A stretch of 64,000 nucleotides of DNA from Citricoccus sp. K5 (GTDB lineage Bacteria > Actinomycetota > Actinomycetes > Actinomycetales > Micrococcaceae). Shown here in pieces: positions 59,337 to 64,000 of the stretch (positions within the stretch are counted from its first letter, which is position 1; each line of letters begins with the position of its first letter). Below the pieces are notes generated by a model, which worked only from the letters and a program-made list of their open reading frames with translations, made no database searches and was not told the origin of the DNA. A program made the position numbers and the translations under genes. The stretch lies in contig NZ_LR732817.1 in the NCBI RefSeq assembly GCF_902506195.1, forward strand, positions 2,695,407-2,759,406. Reading direction: 5' to 3'.

Positions 59337-60355
59337 CGGCCGACCTGTCCGACCGTGGCCTCTGCGGGAAGCCATCCGGTGGGCACCCGGGCGGGATCCG
59401 CCGGCGCGCCCATCTCGGTGACGGTTCCGGCCAGGACGTGGCGCAGCTCGCGCCGCTGTTCCTCGGTCAGATCCACCAGTGGCAGGCGCACTGGTCCGCC
59501 CGGCAGCCCCAGGTCACCCAGGGCGGCCTTGGCCGACGCGGCACCGGGGGCCCAGAACATCCCGCGGAAGATCGGCATGAGGTGGCGGTGCAGCGCCAGG
59601 GCCTCCGCGTTCCGGCCGTGGACGTGATGCTGCAACAGCTGGGTGAGCTGGTCACCCACCACGTGGCCGACCACCGACACGAAACCAGTGGCCCCCACGG
59701 ACAGCCAAGGCAGGTTCAGCGCATCGTCACCCGAGTAGTACGCCAGGTGTGTCTGCCCCATGACCTCGGTGGCCCCCTCGAGGTCGCCCTTGGCCTCCTT
59801 GACGGCCAGGATGCGTGGGTGCCGTGCGGCGGCCAGGACCGTCTCGGTCTCGATCGCGATGCCGGTGCGCTTGGGGATGTCGTAGATCATCACCGGGAGC
59901 TTGGTGGCATCGGCCACGGCCAGCAGGTGCCTCAGCAGTCCGGTCTGACCGGGGCAGGAGTAATAGGGCGCCACGACGAGCAGTCCGTCAGCCCCTGCCG
60001 AGGCCGCCTCCTTGGCCAGCTTGATGCTGTGGGCCGTACTCCCGGCCCCGACGCCGGCGATCACTTTGCCACCGTGGGCCGCGGCACCCTGCTTGGCGGC
60101 GCGGATGGCCCGGGACTTCTCCCGGTCGGTGGTGGAGATGGACTCACCGGTGGTGCCGTTGACCACCACGGAATCGTTCCAGCCATCGCGGGTCAGCCAG
60201 GCAGCCAGCCGTTCCGTGCCCCGTTCGTCCAGCCGGCCGGCGTGGTCGAACGGCGTCACCATGGCGGTGATGACCCGGCCGAACGCGGCGGAGGCCGCGT
60301 TCGGGGCGTTGGCGGTGGTCGAGTCGGTGTCTAACCTGTCGGGAACCATGCTCAT
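59333..60355 (-). CDS. DapA-family aldolase (4-hydroxy-tetrahydrodipicolinate synthase-like)
   Basis: 340 residues. N-acetylneuraminate lyase/DHDPS fold: NGTTGES (66-72), Tyr158 and Arg163 in YDIPKRTG, and Schiff-base Lys186 in AVKEAKGD. In lysine synthesis DapA condenses pyruvate with aspartate semialdehyde. The 25-residue N-terminal extension and divergent C-terminus suggest a secondary, pathway-dedicated copy. Its ATG overlaps the NRPS stop by 4 nt, so supply of lysine/diaminopimelate to the NRPS is a natural inference; other family aldolases are possible. Confidence 0.8.
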   Translation of the reverse strand: MSMVPDRLDTDSTTANAPNAASAAFGRVITAMVTPFDHAGRLDERGTERLAAWLTRDGWNDSVVVNGTTGESISTTDREKSRAIRAAKQGAAAHGGKVIAGVGAGSTAHSIKLAKEAASAGADGLLVVAPYYSCPGQTGLLRHLLAVADATKLPVMIYDIPKRTGIAIETETVLAAARHPRILAVKEAKGDLEGATEVMGQTHLAYYSGDDALNLPWLSVGATGFVSVVGHVVGDQLTQLLQHHVHGRNAEALALHRHLMPIFRGMFWAPGAASAKAALGDLGLPGGPVRLPLVDLTEEQRRELRHVLAGTVTEMGAPADPARVPTGWLPAEATVGQVGR

Positions 60356-63300
60356 CGTGCTTGCCCTTCAGTCGTGGTGGTGCGGTTGATCGGATCGGTG
60401 CGCAGGGAGCCGGACGGGACGGGGTCCGACGGGGCGGGAGCGGCCACGGAAGGGCCGGCTGACGCGGTCCACTTCCGGTCCCAGCGGCTGATGGGATTGC
60501 CGGCCCAGCGCCCGTGGGCCGGGACGGTCTCCTGGGCCATGACCAACGAGCCGGGACCCACGGTCGCGCCGTCTTCGACGACGCTGCCGGGCAGCAGCAC
60601 GCTGTTCGGGCCCAGGGTGGAGCGATCCTCCATCCGGACGGGGTCAATCCGCATGATGCGGTCGTGGAACAGGTGGGTCTGGAGCACAGTGCCCCGATTG
60701 ATGCTGACCCCGTGGCCGATCTCGATGACGTCGAACTCCGGCAGCCACCAGGTCTCGCACCACACGCGGCGGCCGACCTTCGCTCCCATGAGCCGCAGCC
60801 AGATGTTGAGCATCGGTGTGCCCAGGCTCATCCGGACCAGCCCGGGCACCGCCAGGGACTCGGAGAACACGTCCGCGAGCTCGTTCCGCCAGATGAAGCT
60901 GGTCCACAGGGCGTGCCGCCCGGGCTTGAACCGCCCGACCAAGGCCCACTTGGCGACCAGGGCGATGGCGCAGGCCACGGTGCTGCTGGCGAGCATCACC
61001 AGCCCTGACAGTGCCACCGCGGCCCAGAATCCGCCGTTGTCCAGGATCTCGGAGATGACCCAGACGGCGGCCAGGGCCAGCCAGGCCGCGATCATGAATG
61101 GCAGGAGGCGGAAGGCCTCCACGGCCGCACGGGCGGCGACGAGCTTCGTGGGAGGGTCATAGGTCAATCCGGAGTCAGCGCCGTCGACCGGCCGGGGCAG
61201 CTCGACGGCTGGGCGGCCGAAGAAGTTGGATGCCTCCGGCATGTCCCGCGGAGCCGAGGAGAGCACGGCCACGAGGGAGCGGTCCGGCACGTTGCGGTCC
61301 GGCCCGACGACGGCCGAGTTGCCGACGAAGGACCGGCTCCCCACGGAGGACGGGCCCACGTGCATCCACCCCCGGCGAACCCGTGCGGAGGTGCCCATCG
61401 AGTGATCGGCCATGAAGGACCTGTCACCCAGGACGGTCAGGTGCGGGATCGACTCCAGCGTCGAGATCTCCACGTGGCGTCCCACCCGGGCACCGAGGAG
61501 TCGGAACCACAGCGGGGTCAGGACGCTGGCATAGATCGGATAGACCGCGATGAGGGTCTTGGCCAGCAACAGGTTGCTGAGCCACACCGCCCAGCCGGCG
61601 GCCGAATGCAACGGGTGCATTCCGGGAACGATCAGCCGGGACAGCAATCGGACCGTCCCCGCGACCAGGGACAGGAAGGTCAGCACCGTGATCACAGCGA
61701 ACACGGGCACCAGCGCGGCCAGGGCCCACAGCACGTCAGAGAGCAGTGTCAGCTGCTGGAGCTGAACGGTCCACATCACCACGAGGGATCCCGGCACCAC
61801 CGACACCATCGGCAGCAGGCCCATGCCGAACAGGGACACCGGAAAGAGCAGCTGGATCCCACGGCGCCCGTGATGGGGCCGCGCGGCCACCGGCCACTCG
61901 TCACCGGCCTGGCCGATGTACTCCATCTGCGAGCCGGCCCAGCGTTCACCAGCCGGGATCAGGCCGGAGACCACGGTCCCGGGATCGACCTCGGCGTTCT
62001 CCCCCAGGCACGCGCCGTCCATGAGCACGGATCGGGTGCCCACGCGGGCCCCCGTGCCGATCTCCAGCGCGCCGACGTGAAGGTGATCGCCGTCCAGCCA
62101 ATGCCCTCCCAGGTCGGCCTCGTACTCGATCGACGCGCAGGCGCCGACGCTCATCAGGCCGGTGACCGGCGGCATGGCATCCAGGTGGACGTCCCGGCCG
62201 ATCCGGTTGCCGAGCAGACGGGCATAGGTGATGCCCCAGGAGGTCCCCATGATCGGTTCCAGCTTGCCGAAGGTCACGATCCGTTCGGCGGTCCAGATCC
62301 TCAGGTGGACCGCCCCGCCCCGCGGATAGGTCCCGGGCGCGATCCCGGCGGTCAGCAGCCGCGATGCCGCCGCCGCGAACACGATCCGTGAGGGCAGGCT
62401 GAACAGCACGGCCCATGCGGTGATCAGGATCCACACCGGCGGATTGGGCACCCACAGGGTCGGGAAGGGTGCCACGTTGTACAGGACCCAGCACACGATG
62501 CCGATGCCGGTCAGGTACCGCAGACCGGTGATCCCGTAGAGACCCAGGATGACGGGAAGCTGGACCAGCCCCGTCCACCACGGGGTGGGTTCGAGCTCGC
62601 GCTCCTCGTCCTCGCCGGACTCCAGGCCTTCCAGGTGCGCAGCAAGCGCTCCCAGGGTGGGGTGGGCGTAGATGTCCGCGATGGACACGTCCGGGTACTG
62701 GCCGCGCAGCTTCCCGACGAGATGGGCCGCCGCCAGGCTGGCTCCACCCGAGGCGAAGAAGTCGCTGTCCCCATCCAGTGGAAGAGGGCCGAGCAGCTCA
62801 GCCCACAGGTCGGCGATCCAGCCCTCGGTCCCGCTCAGCTGGTGCCCCGAACCGTCGGCCTGCTGCACCGGCCAGGGCAGGGCCTTGCGGTCCACCTTGC
62901 CGGAGGTCTTCAGTGGCAACTCGTCCATGACGGCCAGCGCCGGCACCAATTGGGCCGGAAGCTGCTCGGCCAAACGGCGCCGCAGTGCGGCCAGGTCCAG
63001 GGTGGTTCCCGGCTCAGGCAACAGGTATCCGGCCAGGACCTTGTTCCCGCTCGGGGTGGACTGCACGGCGGCGGCGCCGGCGGCCACGCCGGGCAGGCGG
63101 CTCAGGGTGTCATCGATCTCACCGAGTTCGATGCGGCGGCCGCCGAGCTTGATCTGGTCGTCCACGCGACCGGCGAAGAGCAGCCCGTCGGGTTCGGCGA
63201 CCACGAGGTCGCCGCTGCGGTAGGCGCGCTCCCAACCCAGAGCCGGCATGGGGGCGTACTTCTCGGCGTCCTTGTCTGCGTCCAGATATCGTCCCAGCCC

Positions 63301-64000
63301 GACGCCGCCGATGATGAGCTCACCGGTCTCGCCCCACCGGACCGGATTGCCCTCGGAGTCGACGACGGCCAGCTCCCACCCCCGCAGCGGCAGCCCGATT
63401 GACACCGGGCTGTCCGCGTCCAGCGCGGCGCCGCAGGCGATGACGGTTGCCTCGGTCGGGCCGTAGGTGTTCCACAGTTCCCGCCCCGGGCCGGCCAGCC
63501 GCGTCACGAGTTCACCCGGCAGGGCCTCACCGCCGAAGATCAGCAGGCGGATGTTGTCCAGAGCCTCCTGCGGCCACATGGCCGCCAGGGTGGGCACAGT
63601 GGAGACAGCGGTGATGCGCCGTTCGACCAGCCAGGGGCCGAGGTCCTCACCGGAACGGACGAGTGAGCGTGGCGCCGGCACCAGGCAGGCACCGCTGCGC
63701 CAGGCCAGCCACATCTCCTCACATGAGGCGTCGAACGCCACCGACAGTCCGGCCAGTACCCGGTCTCCCCGCGTCAGCGGCTCGCCCTCGAGGAACATCT
63801 GCGCCTCGGCGTCAGCCCAGGCCGCAGCGGACCGGTGGGTGATGGCCACGCCCTTGGGCTTGCCCGTGGAGCCCGACGTGAAGATGATCCACGCGTCGTC
63901 CTCCGGATGCGGCTCGGGAGCCCCGCCCACCGTGGCCACGCCCGGCCGGGCCGAAATCGTCAGGCCCTCGGTCACGACGGCGCACACCCTGGCCTCGGCC
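60352..64000 (-). CDS. Pls/PosA-type single-module NRPS (poly-amino-acid synthetase), 5' end outside window
   Basis: The frame is open through the window edge; 1211+ residues are visible (numbering from the codon at 63987). Order: adenylation domain with A3 TSGSTGKPKG, NTYGPTEAT, YRSGD, KLGGRRIELGEI and A10 TSGKVDRKAL; carrier domain with DSDFFASGGASL (Ser417 for phosphopantetheine); then three transmembrane blocks (about 472-545, 711-785, 950-1017), each followed by a soluble left-handed-beta-helix-like acyltransferase module (about 575-690, 825-930, 1055-1170). There is no condensation or thioesterase domain. This is the layout of epsilon-polylysine synthetase Pls. Residues aligned to the ten-position code read D86 A87 E90 S129 I150 G152 T174 V182 I183 K364, lysine-like. 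Confidence 0.85.
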   Translation of the reverse strand, partial: AEARVCAVVTEGLTISARPGVATVGGAPEPHPEDDAWIIFTSGSTGKPKGVAITHRSAAAWADAEAQMFLEGEPLTRGDRVLAGLSVAFDASCEEMWLAWRSGACLVPAPRSLVRSGEDLGPWLVERRITAVSTVPTLAAMWPQEALDNIRLLIFGGEALPGELVTRLAGPGRELWNTYGPTEATVIACGAALDADSPVSIGLPLRGWELAVVDSEGNPVRWGETGELIIGGVGLGRYLDADKDAEKYAPMPALGWERAYRSGDLVVAEPDGLLFAGRVDDQIKLGGRRIELGEIDDTLSRLPGVAAGAAAVQSTPSGNKVLAGYLLPEPGTTLDLAALRRRLAEQLPAQLVPALAVMDELPLKTSGKVDRKALPWPVQQADGSGHQLSGTEGWIADLWAELLGPLPLDGDSDFFASGGASLAAAHLVGKLRGQYPDVSIADIYAHPTLGALAAHLEGLESGEDEERELEPTPWWTGLVQLPVILGLYGITGLRYLTGIGIVCWVLYNVAPFPTLWVPNPPVWILITAWAVLFSLPSRIVFAAAASRLLTAGIAPGTYPRGGAVHLRIWTAERIVTFGKLEPIMGTSWGITYARLLGNRIGRDVHLDAMPPVTGLMSVGACASIEYEADLGGHWLDGDHLHVGALEIGTGARVGTRSVLMDGACLGENAEVDPGTVVSGLIPAGERWAGSQMEYIGQAGDEWPVAARPHHGRRGIQLLFPVSLFGMGLLPMVSVVPGSLVVMWTVQLQQLTLLSDVLWALAALVPVFAVITVLTFLSLVAGTVRLLSRLIVPGMHPLHSAAGWAVWLSNLLLAKTLIAVYPIYASVLTPLWFRLLGARVGRHVEISTLESIPHLTVLGDRSFMADHSMGTSARVRRGWMHVGPSSVGSRSFVGNSAVVGPDRNVPDRSLVAVLSSAPRDMPEASNFFGRPAVELPRPVDGADSGLTYDPPTKLVAARAAVEAFRLLPFMIAAWLALAAVWVISEILDNGGFWAAVALSGLVMLASSTVACAIALVAKWALVGRFKPGRHALWTSFIWRNELADVFSESLAVPGLVRMSLGTPMLNIWLRLMGAKVGRRVWCETWWLPEFDVIEIGHGVSINRGTVLQTHLFHDRIMRIDPVRMEDRSTLGPNSVLLPGSVVEDGATVGPGSLVMAQETVPAHGRWAGNPISRWDRKWTASAGPSVAAPAPSDPVPSGSLRTDPINRTTTTEGQAR

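Overview
The window is very GC-rich DNA with densely packed genes, frequent GTG starts, many 4-nt ATGA/GTGA overlaps and strong AGGAG-type ribosome sites. Gene content (LytR_C protein, GerMN lipoproteins, pdxST, DUF3052, pca genes in actinobacterial order) points to a high-GC actinobacterium, most likely a soil-type Micrococcaceae member (Arthrobacter/Citricoccus relatives). Genus is inference. No phage, IS element, CRISPR array or rRNA was seen. Bases 1-171 hold no gene I can support.

Layout. 0.2-14 kb is mostly housekeeping and accessory single genes: a nitroreductase, thioesterase, solitary D12 DNA methylase, YihY/BrkB membrane protein, secreted SNase-type nuclease, a muconate-cycloisomerase-like enolase-superfamily gene with its LysR regulator and a DASS carboxylate transporter, LytR_C, HAD, 2OG-dioxygenase and tRNA-Ala(CGC). 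13.9-16.3 kb is a highly structured leader followed by an SSS symporter and a 43-residue membrane partner. 16.4-23.6 kb is a TetR-controlled cassette (acyl-CoA synthetase, SDR, ACAD10/11-like dehydrogenase, aminoglycoside-phosphotransferase-like kinase, MFS transporter). Its gene set matches the levulinate/4-hydroxyacid (LvaACDE) pathway of Pseudomonas. 23.6-32.8 kb holds alanine dehydrogenase, PLP synthase (pdxST), a CitE-like lyase, two GerMN lipoproteins, an aminotransferase and a PadR regulator.

32.8-58 kb is an aromatic-acid funnel. A THF-type O-demethylase (LigM/DesA-like) would remove methyl groups from vanillate or syringate. A cou-like set (CoA ligase, MaoC hydratase, SDR, amidohydrolase, acyl-CoA dehydrogenase, MFS, MarR) would shorten hydroxycinnamates such as p-coumarate and ferulate by CoA-dependent deacetylation. 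The resulting 4-hydroxybenzoate and protocatechuate enter a complete pobA-pcaHGBDC-F-IJ route to acetyl-CoA and succinyl-CoA. Three orphan NitT/TauT-type substrate-binding lipoproteins are interleaved. Recurrent TTGA-N5-TCAA palindromes in front of the ligase, hydratase, SDR operon, MarR and MFS genes look like one MarR regulon. A trimethylamine-monooxygenase-like gene sits between two strong hairpins in the middle.

58-64 kb ends with a translationally coupled operon: a Pls/PosA-type single-module NRPS (cut by the window edge), a DapA-family aldolase and a multi-pass membrane acyltransferase. The adenylation code reads as lysine-like, so this is a candidate poly-amino-acid (epsilon-polylysine-type) locus.

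Intergenic ends are marked by unusually long perfect hairpins, many built on the same ACGACGCCGGC core.
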